Below, in pieces: positions 38,559 to 48,697 of a stretch of 64,000 nt of DNA. The stretch covers positions 2,624,501-2,688,500 of the forward strand of contig NC_019748.1 of assembly GCF_000317575.1 (NCBI RefSeq). The letters run 5' to 3'. Both the position numbers and the translations under genes were made by a program. Under the pieces are notes generated by a model. It did not search any database, was not told the origin of the DNA, and was given only the letters and a program-made list of their open reading frames with translations. Each line of letters starts with the position of its first letter. The first letter of the stretch is position 1. This DNA is from Stanieria cyanosphaera PCC 7437 (lineage in GTDB: Bacteria > Cyanobacteriota > Cyanobacteriia > Cyanobacteriales > Xenococcaceae).

Positions 38559-39002
38559 ATGAGTACTAACCCCGCATCTAACAATAAACCTGCTCCTTGC
38601 ATAGTTGACTTCGGTACAATTGTCAATAAAGATGACATAAAACGTTTACTGAACGATCTTTGTCATGTGCGTTATTTTCACAGTATTGATAGCCAACTTC
38701 AAAGTGAAGGACAAGGCTATATTTTAGAAGTATTTAACGAGCCTAATCAATCTACCTTAATTGCTAATGGAAGTATTTACATTAATGTTCAGAGTTTTGA
38801 TTATTTACAACTAAGTCAATCTGCTTGTGATGAAACTTGTTTTGATTTAGTACAAGAACATCGTATTTTGCGCCTGATTCCCATCTGTGTTCAAAATTCA
38901 GAACAAATATTAACTAGAAATATCGACGCAGCCACCATTGAAGCAATGGTAACCGACGTTCTTTCTGCTCGTTTGGACGTACAATTGGATGATGATTTTT
39001 AG
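38559..39002 (+). CDS. Hypothetical protein upstream of tgt
   Basis: A 147-residue soluble protein with no recognised family. It contains several Cys (PCIVDF, DLCHVRYF, SACDETCFDLV, PICVQN). Its 3' end is 23 bp before the tgt start and on the same strand, so it is probably the first gene of a two-gene unit. An overall acidic composition and beta-rich pattern are all that can be said. Confidence 0.65.
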   Translation: MSTNPASNNKPAPCIVDFGTIVNKDDIKRLLNDLCHVRYFHSIDSQLQSEGQGYILEVFNEPNQSTLIANGSIYINVQSFDYLQLSQSACDETCFDLVQEHRILRLIPICVQNSEQILTRNIDAATIEAMVTDVLSARLDVQLDDDF

Positions 39003-39025
39003 CGGGAGAATTCGTAGTTAATTAG

Positions 39026-40132
<1,107 letters not shown>

Positions 40133-40198
40133 TGTTAAAAAAGACAAGTTAGCAGTAGAGACGTAATATCTAAACATTGAGAACCCCGCTATAATCAT

Positions 40199-40882
40199 AT
40201 GGAAATTCAAAGTTGTAGTCAATTTTTTCCGTTATTTGATCGTGCTAGTCCTCATACTTTAGCTTGGTTAAATAAAATTGCGACAACAGAAACTTACCAA
40301 CCCAAAGAAATAATTTTAACTGTTGATAATTGGGGACAAGCTGTTTATTTGATTGCTTCTGGTTGGGTAAAATTGCAACAAATAGTTTTAGAGAAAACAA
40401 CTGTACGTCTGATTATGGGACAAGGAGATTTTTTTGGTGCAAGTGCCATTCTTGATCCTGCTTCTCTCAAAACTGAAATTATCGCCTTAACCAAAGTTCA
40501 AGTATTTAAAATTTCTACACAAAGATTTATTCAAGTTTTATTTCAAGATAATCAATTACAACATCGATTGTTACAGTTACTAGCTAAAAGACTCAGAATT
40601 CTAGATACTCAATGTCAATTGCATTATCAGCCTGCTGCGGTGAGATTAATTAATATTTTAGTAGTTTTAGCTGAAAACTATGGTCAACCATCTGAAAAAG
40701 GCACAAAAATTTTTTATCCTGCGGAATTTGATTTAGCCGATTTGACTTATATTGAAGTTGATGAAATTAACAAGATTATAGACAATTTACAAAATAACGG
40801 TTGGATTGAAGTTGATTCGGTTAATCGCACTTTATTTTTAATCAATCTCAAACAACTAACTCATTTAGCAGGAAAATTTTAA
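40199..40882 (+). CDS. Crp/Fnr family regulator, divergent
   Basis: A 227-residue protein with a cyclic-nucleotide-binding barrel (about 8-120; VYLIASGWVKLQQIVLEKTT, LIMGQGDFFGASAIL). The C-terminal helix-turn-helix (about 150-215) is poorly conserved; the recognition helix area FDLADLTYIEVDEINKIIDN is atypical. The GASAIL stretch replaces the Glu-containing cAMP loop. Its stop codon overlaps the ATG of the M61 peptidase by one base, so the two are translationally coupled. Confidence 0.8.
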   Translation: MEIQSCSQFFPLFDRASPHTLAWLNKIATTETYQPKEIILTVDNWGQAVYLIASGWVKLQQIVLEKTTVRLIMGQGDFFGASAILDPASLKTEIIALTKVQVFKISTQRFIQVLFQDNQLQHRLLQLLAKRLRILDTQCQLHYQPAAVRLINILVVLAENYGQPSEKGTKIFYPAEFDLADLTYIEVDEINKIIDNLQNNGWIEVDSVNRTLFLINLKQLTHLAGKF

Positions 40883-42657
40883 TGACTCAAACAACTACTA
40901 TTCAAGCTAAAAATCTTCAAAACAATACAGAAACAATTTTTTATCAAGTTGCTATGCCTCAACCAGCATCTCATTTATTTGAAGTGCAGTTAGAGGTTAG
41001 TAATTGGCAAGCAGCGATATTAAATTTAAAAATGCCAGTGTGGACTCCTGGTTCTTATTTAGTTCGAGAATATGCCAGGCACGTACAAGATTTTGTGGCT
41101 GAAGATAGTCAGAATAATCAAACTTTAGTGAGTCAAAAAGTAAGTAAAAATCACTGGCAGATTAAGACAGAAAGTTGTTCAAAAATTAGGGTTAAATATC
41201 GAGTTTTTGCTCATGAACTTTCAGTGAGAACTAATCATTTAGATGCTACTCACGGTTATTTTAATGGTGCAGCTTTATTTTTCTTGCTCCCAGGCTTAGA
41301 ACAACAACCAATTAAAGTTAAAATTATTCCTCCTCAACCCGATTGGCAAGTAACTACAACTTTAGCTGAAGTTTTAGGTGAAGAAAATACTTTTGAAGCT
41401 AAAGATTTTGATATTTTAGTTGATAGTCCTGTTGAAATTGGTAAACATCAAATTTATGATTTTGAAGTGCTAGGTAAACCTCATCAATTAGCTATTTGGG
41501 GTCAAGGGAATGCTAATCCAAAACAGATTATTGAAGATACAAAAAAAATTATTACAACCCAAGCAAAAATCTATCAGGGGTTACCTTACGAAAAGTATCT
41601 ATTTTTATTGCATTTATCAAGTAGTGGTTATGGTGGTTTAGAACATAAAAATTCTTGTTCGTTAAACTATCCCCGTTTTGGTTTTCGTGCTTTAGAACAA
41701 TATAATCGGTTTATGCAATTAGTTGCTCATGAATTTTTTCATTTATGGAATGTTAAAAGAATTCGTCCTCAAGCTTTAGAAAAATTTGATTACGAACAGG
41801 AAAATTACACCACTTCCTTATGGTTTTCCGAAGGAACAACTAGTTATTATGATGTTGTAATTCCTCTCCGTGCTGGTATTTATAATCGTAAAACTTGTTT
41901 AGAAAATTTTAGTAAAGATTTGACTCGTTATTTAACTATTCCTGGTAGAAATGTGCAGCCTTTAGCCGAATCAAGTTTTGATGCTTGGATCAAACTTTAT
42001 CGTCGTGATAGTAATAGTGATAATAATCAAATTTCTTATTATTTAAAAGGAGAATTAGTTTCTTTACTTTTAGATTTATTAATTCGTGCTAAACATAATA
42101 ATTCACGTTCTTTAGATGACGTAATGCGTTTGCTTTGGGAAAAATTTGGCAAACAAGAAATTGGTTTTACAGAAGCACAATTACAAACCGCGATCGCAGC
42201 AGTTGCCGAACAAGATTTAACTGACTTTTTTAATAAGTATCTCTATACAACTGCCGAGTTACCTTTTGCCGAATATCTCGAACCTTTTGGCTTATATATT
42301 AAACCAATTGTAGAAGAAGAACCAGTTCCTTATTTGGGTATCAAAGTACAAGCAGAAAATAGTAAGGAAGTTATTAAGTTTGTTGAAGCCAATTCTCCAG
42401 CAGCAACCGCAGGAATTGATGCCGATCATGAACTACTTGCGCTCAATGGAATTAGAGCAACTTCTCAATCTTTAAATGAACGTCTCAAAGACTACCAAGT
42501 TGGTGATATCATTCAAGTCACTGTCTTCGCTCAAGACGAACTCAAAACCTTATCTATTACTCTAGCTCAACCACAGCCAACTCGCTATGAAATTGTGCGG
42601 ATGGAAAATATTTCTGAAGTACAACAACAAAATTTATCGGGATGGTTAGGTAACTAA
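40882..42657 (+). CDS. M61 family metallopeptidase with PDZ domain
   Basis: A 591-residue peptidase of the glycyl aminopeptidase family. The N-terminal beta domain has WTPGSYLVREYARHVQDF. The zinc site is VAHEFFHLWNVKRIRP (HExxH near residue 285), followed by the third ligand Glu in LWFSEGTTSYYD. A PDZ domain is at about 485-575 (YLGIKVQAEN, NSPAATAGIDADHELLALNG). No signal peptide is evident, so it is probably cytosolic. It is coupled to the preceding Crp-family gene by a one-base overlap. Confidence 0.92.
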   Translation: MTQTTTIQAKNLQNNTETIFYQVAMPQPASHLFEVQLEVSNWQAAILNLKMPVWTPGSYLVREYARHVQDFVAEDSQNNQTLVSQKVSKNHWQIKTESCSKIRVKYRVFAHELSVRTNHLDATHGYFNGAALFFLLPGLEQQPIKVKIIPPQPDWQVTTTLAEVLGEENTFEAKDFDILVDSPVEIGKHQIYDFEVLGKPHQLAIWGQGNANPKQIIEDTKKIITTQAKIYQGLPYEKYLFLLHLSSSGYGGLEHKNSCSLNYPRFGFRALEQYNRFMQLVAHEFFHLWNVKRIRPQALEKFDYEQENYTTSLWFSEGTTSYYDVVIPLRAGIYNRKTCLENFSKDLTRYLTIPGRNVQPLAESSFDAWIKLYRRDSNSDNNQISYYLKGELVSLLLDLLIRAKHNNSRSLDDVMRLLWEKFGKQEIGFTEAQLQTAIAAVAEQDLTDFFNKYLYTTAELPFAEYLEPFGLYIKPIVEEEPVPYLGIKVQAENSKEVIKFVEANSPAATAGIDADHELLALNGIRATSQSLNERLKDYQVGDIIQVTVFAQDELKTLSITLAQPQPTRYEIVRMENISEVQQQNLSGWLGN

Positions 42658-42786
42658 CTAACATTAATAGAGTAAAGCGCGATCGTGCTGAGGATGTCTG
42701 AGAAATTTAAACTGTTGAATTTCCCAACATTCTCTACAACTCAAACAAGCGCTCCTTCTACTTGATCATAAAATATTAATTGAACG

Positions 42787-43698
42787 ATGCACAATTTCCT
42801 TCCTATCGCTTATTTTCAAAATCAATTTGTTTCTTTTGAATCTGCTAATATTTCTATCGCTACTCATGCTTTACACTATGGAACAGGAGCATTTGGTGGC
42901 TTAAGAGGTATTCCTGATCCAGAAACTGACCAGCAAATTTTATTATTTAGATTAGACCGTCATTGTCAAAGATTAAGTAGCAGTGCTAAGTTTCTCAACT
43001 ACAATTTACCTGCGGATAAAATCGAACAAATTATTATTGAGTTTGTTCAAAAAAATCAACCCCAAACTTCTTTTTATATTCGTCCTTTTGTTTATACTTC
43101 TGATTTAGGAATTGCACCTAGATTACATAACATTCAAAAAGACTTTTTTGTTTACGGTTTAGAATTAGGTGATTATTTATCCCCAGATGGCATTAATTGT
43201 CGAATTAGTTCTTGGCATCGTCAAGAAGACCGAAGTTTACCTTTAAGAGGTAAAATTAGTGGTGCATATATTACCTCTTCTCTAGCCAAAACTGAAGCAG
43301 TAGAATCGGGATTTGATGAAGCAATTTTATTAAACTCTCAAGGCAAAGTTTGTGAAGCTTCAGGAATGAATATTTTTGTAGTTAGAAACGGTCAACTAAT
43401 TACTCCAGGTTTCGATCAGGATATTTTAGAAGGTATTACTAGAGATAGTGTCTTAACTATTGCCAAAGATTTGGGTATAGAAATAATCGAACGTCCAGTA
43501 GATAAGACTGAATTATTAATTGCTGACGAAGTATTTTTAAGTGGTACGGCTGCCAAAATTACGCCAGTAAAAAGAATTGAAAACTATCATCTTCCCGAAC
43601 AAAAACCAATTACTGAAAAACTTAGAGAAAAATTAACAGCAATTACCGAAAATCGCGATTCAAACTATCAGCATTGGGTATATAAAGTTAAAATTTAA
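42787..43698 (+). CDS. ilvE: Branched-chain amino acid aminotransferase
   Basis: A fold-type IV PLP enzyme of 303 residues that transaminates Leu, Ile and Val. Motifs are ATHALHYGTGAFGGLRG at the N-terminus, the PLP-Lys region RGKISGAYITSSLAKTEA near 156, and EASGMNIFVVRNG with a later EVFLSGTAAKITPV. It is somewhat shorter than plant-type enzymes but normal for this bacterial group. Discrimination from D-amino acid aminotransferases rests on the HYGTGAFGGLRG stretch. Confidence 0.87.
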   Translation: MHNFLPIAYFQNQFVSFESANISIATHALHYGTGAFGGLRGIPDPETDQQILLFRLDRHCQRLSSSAKFLNYNLPADKIEQIIIEFVQKNQPQTSFYIRPFVYTSDLGIAPRLHNIQKDFFVYGLELGDYLSPDGINCRISSWHRQEDRSLPLRGKISGAYITSSLAKTEAVESGFDEAILLNSQGKVCEASGMNIFVVRNGQLITPGFDQDILEGITRDSVLTIAKDLGIEIIERPVDKTELLIADEVFLSGTAAKITPVKRIENYHLPEQKPITEKLREKLTAITENRDSNYQHWVYKVKI

Positions 43699-44534
43699 AG
43701 CTTTTAAATTATATCTTTGAGGACAAATTTTTATTATTTATCGTCTGGTTGAGCATTTTTTTCTATCTTCGGCAAGGTAAGAATTTAACAAGCTTTCAAA
43801 TAACTAATTTAGGTTTAAGTAAGGTTGATTTGTTTGAGTTAACTAGTAGAAAAATTATTACAATGATAAGATAGTTTGTTAAGCTACAGACAAACAAAAT
43901 AATTTATGGCTTTATTTACTAAAACTAATAATAATTTAAAACTAAAAATATGTAGGTTTGTTTCGTAGTCTTGGTGGTTTTAGGCTGGCAAGAGAAATTG
44001 TATGTCAAAAATATAGCGATTCTCAGATTAATGAGCTAAAGTTCATTTCCCTGGTTGAGCGTTGATTGTTGATAGTTGATAGTTGATTGTTGATGGTTAT
44101 TAGTAAAGTAAAAAGTAAAAAACTGGTGACTGATAACTGATAACTGGTCACTGATAGTGGTGTACCTCCCCTATTTGAGAAAGGCTATATTAAATTAAAC
44201 CTCCATGTGTATGTTTTTCCGATACTGAATCATGGGATAGAAAAAATGCTAAAACTTATCAAGAAAGAACCAGACAAAAAGGTGATTAGCCTTCACTGTA
44301 TTGAAACTGGAAGAAGATTAACTAGGAAACGCCAGTGGCAGCAGGATCGGTACAAAGACGGCCCAGTAGCTGCGAATCAATTGGCTAATCCGAAAGATGT
44401 TAAATTTTTAACTTACAATTCATGGAGGACGAAGTGGGCAGGTTAAATTGCTTCACGGCGATTAAAATTACTCGTGTCGCAGTACATTTGTGGGCTAAAG
44501 CCACACGGTTTCTCTGCTCCCGTATTAGAAAAAG
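43699..44534. other. Spacer with MITE copy D and a doubtful small ORF
   Basis: An 836-bp region. MITE copy D occupies 44012-44189. An ORF at 44207-44446 (79 codons, or 66 from the Met at 44246) matches nothing I recognise. It has basic, polar composition, and a GGGATAG stretch just before the internal ATG is a possible ribosome binding site. I leave it as a weak candidate. A bulged hairpin TGTGGGCT/AGCCACA lies near 44488. Confidence 0.4.
44012..44189. repeat. MITE-like dispersed repeat, copy D (178 bp)
   Basis: The left end TATAGCGATTCTCAGATTAA is followed by TGAGCTAAAG; the right end CCCTATTTGAGAAAGGCTATA pairs imperfectly with it. Its interior has GTTGATA heptads and the long stretch GTAAAAAACTGGTGACTGATAAC..., which is identical to copy E. 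It lacks the CTTCGCTTATG tag of the other copies. Confidence 0.8.
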
Positions 44535-45878
44535 ATGAATAATTTTTCTGAGTCAAAAAATACTAATCAATTATCTTCAAAAAAAGCTATTGAAGCAAAA
44601 CCTCTACCTGATGTTTGGTTAGATGAACCACAAGCGGATGAGAATGAGCCACAATTAAATAATCTATCTGCCGAAAATTCAACTCCTACTAATGACGATT
44701 GGTTAGAATCAATGATTGAATCTACTTACAACGATCAATCAGAAGCAGAGCTTTTGCAAGAAGAATCGGGTACAACTGAATCCAATCAAACCGAGTTAGA
44801 ATCAGAATTATTTACAGCACAATGGTTAGATGATTCAGAATCTTTAGCAGAAGAAACATCCTCAACTGAAGTCATTCAAAACGAAATCCAAACCTTACAA
44901 CAGCAAAAAGAAGCTTTAACCACAGAAATCATTCTATTGAGACAACAAAAATCTCAAATTCTTTCCCAACAAGTTCGAGATGTACAAGAAATGATGGGAA
45001 AAATGGTTGAAGAAGGAATTCGAGAACTCAAAGAACGTAAAAACGCTTTACAAATTGAAATTGACAAATTAGAGCGTCGTCGTGAGAGAATTCGTCAAGA
45101 AATGCGGACTAATTTTGCTGGAGTATCTCAAGATTTGGCGATTAGAGTCCAAGGTTTTAAAGACTATTTGGTTGGCAGTTTACAAGATTTGGCTGCTGCT
45201 GCTGAACAGTTAGAATTACCAAAATTAGATGCCAAAGCACCACCATCCCAAACGCGAGAGACTAGAACAGAACCTAGACAGACAGAATCAACCACACCCA
45301 ACGAACAAGCATTACAACCTCAATTTACTGAGCAAGCATTTGCTCAACAAACCAGAACAATAAGGAAATTATTAGAGCAATATCGTAGTCGTCCCGATTA
45401 TTATGGCCCTCCTTGGCAATTACGACGAACTTTTGAGCCAATTCATGCCGAAAGAGTGCAAAATTGGTTTTTCACCCAAGGAGGTAGAGGTGCGATTAAA
45501 ACGATGGGAAGCCGTTTACAAAATATTTTGGTCGCTTCAGCAGTAATGTCTGTATTGCATCAGCTTTATCGCGATCGCTGTGTTACCTTAGTTTTAGTTA
45601 ATACTCCAGAACGTTTGGGAGAATGGCGCAGGGGTTTACAAGATTGTTTGGGTATCTCTCGTACTGATTTTGGTACTAATCGGGGAGTAGTAATCTTTGA
45701 ATCACCAGAAGTATTGGCACAGAGAGCAGAACGTTTACTTAAAGATAAGTTGTTGCCTTTAATTATTATCGATGAAACGGAAGATCAAATAAGTCTTTCT
45801 TTACTACAATTTCCTTTGTGGTTAGCTTTTGCTCCCGATCCTCAATCTCAATCTTCTAGTAATAACTATTTATATTAA
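44535..45878 (+). CDS. Coiled-coil protein, DUF3086-like
   Basis: A 447-residue cytosolic protein. The N-terminal 110 residues are acidic and disordered-looking. Residues about 115-190 form a strong coiled coil (EIQTLQQQKEALTTEIILLR, ELKERKNALQIEIDKLERRR). A second low-complexity linker (PPSQTRETRTEPRQTESTT) precedes a conserved globular domain (about 275-435, YRSRPDYYGPPWQLRRTFEP, LVLVNTPERLGEWRRGLQDC, LLPLIIIDETEDQISL). This arrangement fits the cyanobacteria-specific DUF3086 family; function is unknown. Confidence 0.75.
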   Translation: MNNFSESKNTNQLSSKKAIEAKPLPDVWLDEPQADENEPQLNNLSAENSTPTNDDWLESMIESTYNDQSEAELLQEESGTTESNQTELESELFTAQWLDDSESLAEETSSTEVIQNEIQTLQQQKEALTTEIILLRQQKSQILSQQVRDVQEMMGKMVEEGIRELKERKNALQIEIDKLERRRERIRQEMRTNFAGVSQDLAIRVQGFKDYLVGSLQDLAAAAEQLELPKLDAKAPPSQTRETRTEPRQTESTTPNEQALQPQFTEQAFAQQTRTIRKLLEQYRSRPDYYGPPWQLRRTFEPIHAERVQNWFFTQGGRGAIKTMGSRLQNILVASAVMSVLHQLYRDRCVTLVLVNTPERLGEWRRGLQDCLGISRTDFGTNRGVVIFESPEVLAQRAERLLKDKLLPLIIIDETEDQISLSLLQFPLWLAFAPDPQSQSSSNNYLY

Positions 45879-46079
45879 ATCTTAATTGCTAGTTGATTAA
45901 ATTTAAAATTGTTAGTCTCTACTTGGAACTGTAAAGGCACAAAATTGTCGATTGAATTTTATGCTGCTTGGATTAATTTCAACTCTATTTAAATAGGGAA
46001 AATTCAGAAATTATCCGCCAGAATGATTTATTTATTTGTTTTTTAGACTGTAATAAAAATAGTTACGGTCTAGATTATT

Positions 46080-47387
46080 ATGATGAAAAACATTCAAATT
46101 GGCAGTTTTGGGCTAGCTTTAGTTTTATGCTTGACAAGTTGTACTCAAAATAATTCTCAAGCGGAATCAACTGCTGCCTCACCACCTACTCAATCAACAA
46201 TATCTACCAATGTTTTAAACCCAAACCCGATTCGTATTACTATTGATAGTCTTCCTGAACCCTTTGCCACTCAATCAGCTAGTAATAGTCCTAATGTCAT
46301 TCCAGTCCCAGAAAATCCGACCTTAAATGTACCAGCAGGATTTCAAGTTAATGTGTTTGCAGAAGGGTTAGAACAACCACGTTGGCTGAGTTTGACTCCT
46401 GATGGAGATGTACTAGTAGCCGAATCCAGAAGTGGACGCATTCGCTTATTACAAGACCGCAATGGAGACGGAATTGCAGAGACAAATCAGGTTTTTGCCA
46501 CTAGTGAAAATGGCTTAGACCAACCTTTTGGCATGACTTTTGTGGGTAACAATTTTTATGTAGCAAATACAGGAGAAGTGCTACGGTTTGATTATCAATC
46601 TGGTCAAACAAGTTTACAAGGAACTGGTCAAGCTATTACTCAATTAACTCCAGGTGGTTATAATCAACATTGGACGCGCAACATCATTGCTTCTCCAGAC
46701 GAACAGCAGCTTTATGTTTCGGTAGGTTCAGCTAGTAACGCTTCTCCAGAGGAATTACCCCGTGCTTCAATTCAACAAATGAATCTGGATGGTTCGGAAC
46801 GACAAACCTATGCTTATGGACTGCGGAATCCTGTCGGTTTAGACTTTCATCCCGTTACCAATGAACTTTATACTACCGTTAATGAACGAGATTTACTAGG
46901 AGATGATTTAGTTCCCGACTATTTAACCAAAGTAGAACCAGGCGGTTTTTATGGTTGGCCCTATGCTTACCTAACTCCTAATTTACTCGATCCACGTTTG
47001 ATGGAAGGAAATCAAAGTCAACAACCCGAACTTGCCGCCAAAACTTTGACTCCAGATGTTCTGTTTCAAGCACATTCGGCTGCTTTAGGACTTCAATTTT
47101 ATGACGGTAAACAGTTCCCTCAACGATATCATAATGGTGCATTTGTCGCTTTTCGTGGTTCGTGGAATCGTAATCAAGGTACAGGATACAAAGTCGTATT
47201 TGTTCCTTTTGACGAAAATAATCGTCCAATGGGCTATTATGAAGATTTTTTAACGGGTTTTTTAGTTGATCCTCAAGGACCCGATACTTTTGCTCGTCCT
47301 GTGGGGTTATTAGTTTTACCCGATGGTTCTTTACTTCTGACCGAAGATGGTAACAATCGGATTTATCGAATTAGTTATGCAAATTGA
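46080..47387 (+). CDS. PQQ-dependent sugar (sorbosone-type) dehydrogenase family lipoprotein
   Basis: A 435-residue secreted beta-propeller. The signal sequence ends in a lipobox LCLTSC (Cys21). After a Ser/Thr-rich linker the propeller begins with LNVPAGFQVNVFAEGLEQPR. It includes RWLSLTPDGDVLVAESRSGR, DGIAETNQVFA, YAYGLRNPVGLDFHP and WPYAYLTPN, and ends LLLTEDGNNRIYRISYA. These match the soluble glucose/sorbosone dehydrogenase family, which often binds PQQ. PQQ use is not certain, since cyanobacteria lack a confirmed PQQ pathway in many cases. Its 3' end overlaps menA by 13 bp, tail to tail. Confidence 0.85.
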   Translation: MMKNIQIGSFGLALVLCLTSCTQNNSQAESTAASPPTQSTISTNVLNPNPIRITIDSLPEPFATQSASNSPNVIPVPENPTLNVPAGFQVNVFAEGLEQPRWLSLTPDGDVLVAESRSGRIRLLQDRNGDGIAETNQVFATSENGLDQPFGMTFVGNNFYVANTGEVLRFDYQSGQTSLQGTGQAITQLTPGGYNQHWTRNIIASPDEQQLYVSVGSASNASPEELPRASIQQMNLDGSERQTYAYGLRNPVGLDFHPVTNELYTTVNERDLLGDDLVPDYLTKVEPGGFYGWPYAYLTPNLLDPRLMEGNQSQQPELAAKTLTPDVLFQAHSAALGLQFYDGKQFPQRYHNGAFVAFRGSWNRNQGTGYKVVFVPFDENNRPMGYYEDFLTGFLVDPQGPDTFARPVGLLVLPDGSLLLTEDGNNRIYRISYAN

Positions 47388-48307
47388 CTTTGAATTAGTG
47401 GTATCAAATGAGGTAACACTAAAGCTAAAGACAATAATAATCCGCTCCAGAAATGCAAATTAACGGCTAAGAATTTACAATTACTTACTTTGTCAGGGCG
47501 ATTGTGGTATTGATTAACATGATTCATTAATTGATAAGCTAACGGAAAACTAATAAAAATTAATCCACTCCCCCAAGGTAAGTAATTTAGTGCGATAAAG
47601 ATTACAGTCAGAATAAAAATACTAGCTGTCAACCAGTTGAGAACTTGTGAACCTTTTAAAGTTCCTAAGCGAACTATTGGAGATTTCTTGCCTGCTGCTA
47701 AATCATCTTCTACTTGATGAAAATGAGAGCAAAATAAAATAATCGAAGTACTAATTCCTATTAAGATTGAAGAAGCTAAACACTGGCTAGAAAAATTTTG
47801 ATTCTGAGAATAATAGGCAGCACTAACTGCACCGGGACCAAAAGTAAAAAAACAAATAAATTCTCCTAAACCTAGATAACCTAAGCGAAAAGGCGGCCCT
47901 TGATAGGTATAACCTAAGGCACAACAAAGCAAAATTATTCCTAGTACCGTTCCATCTTGTTGCCACCAAGTAATTGCAAAGATACCAAAAATTCCTAAAC
48001 TCAAGCACAAATTAGCAATCCAAAAAACTAAGGATTTATTACCTGTTAGATTAACTACGGAATGGGCTTTATTAATATCAATACCTGTTTCGGCATCAAA
48101 CACATCATTACTCAAATTTAACCAAGCAATAATTAAAATGGCTGCACTCAAAAAAGTAAAGAATATTTGTGGTTCAAAATTGCCAGTTTGATTGTAAGCT
48201 GCTGCTGTTCCTACCATAATAGGAATAACTGCCACACTATACATCGGTGGTTTGATAGCAGCTAACCAAAGTTTGCGATTTTCTACGGGAATTAGTTTAG
48301 TAGTCAT
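47375..48307 (-). CDS. menA: 2-carboxy-1,4-naphthoquinone phytyltransferase
   Basis: MenA attaches the phytyl chain to 1,4-dihydroxy-2-naphthoate in phylloquinone (PSI A1 cofactor) synthesis. It is a membrane UbiA-family prenyltransferase of 310 residues. The first Asp-rich motif is NLSNDVFDAETGID and the second is HQVEDDLAAGKKSPIV. Start PVENRKLWLAAIKPPMYSVA is characteristic of cyanobacterial MenA. It is divergent from the menF-menD cluster, with a 390-bp intergenic region that must hold both promoters. Confidence 0.92.
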   Translation of the reverse strand: MTTKLIPVENRKLWLAAIKPPMYSVAVIPIMVGTAAAYNQTGNFEPQIFFTFLSAAILIIAWLNLSNDVFDAETGIDINKAHSVVNLTGNKSLVFWIANLCLSLGIFGIFAITWWQQDGTVLGIILLCCALGYTYQGPPFRLGYLGLGEFICFFTFGPGAVSAAYYSQNQNFSSQCLASSILIGISTSIILFCSHFHQVEDDLAAGKKSPIVRLGTLKGSQVLNWLTASIFILTVIFIALNYLPWGSGLIFISFPLAYQLMNHVNQYHNRPDKVSNCKFLAVNLHFWSGLLLSLALVLPHLIPLIQSQFA

Positions 48308-48697
48308 CGAAATTAAGATTTTGCCTTGATTGCTGAAAAATAGCGGTATTGGCTTTGATTACAACTGAAGGTTTATGTTTTACCCTATCAGGTCTGTACC
48401 CCGATGTTTCTCTTCTTTTCATGAAAATTCACGATAGCACAATCAAGCCAGTACTTAGGTATTAAAGCAAAACCGTATTTTTTTACACAATCTTCAAGAA
48501 ATCTGATAGGCTGGCAATGATGTCGAGAATTTGGGGGTATCAAAGAGTATGCAGAACTAACTTGTATTGTTATTAGGAAGATTAGGAGTAATGACTTATA
48601 ATCAATTATATAAATTGATGGATTTTTTTGATTAGTTAACAACTAATAACAAAGCAATTTTAAAACTTTTTAGATACCGCTATAGTTCTCCTCTATA
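48308..48697. other. Divergent menA/menF intergenic region
   Basis: A 390-bp AT-rich spacer between menA (minus) and menF (plus). Both promoters must lie here, so coordinated control of phylloquinone genes is plausible. An 84-codon minus-strand frame is present but has no support. No clear operator was found. Confidence 0.5.

Noticed and set aside
44207-44446. 79-codon plus-strand ORF after MITE copy D
   Set aside because: No homology recognised and not clearly preceded by a promoter. I mention it in the spacer entry but do not call it a gene.
48388-48642. 84-codon minus-strand ORF in the menA/menF spacer
   Set aside because: It has no recognisable domain, no good ribosome binding site, and lies in the shared promoter region. 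A spurious frame is more likely.
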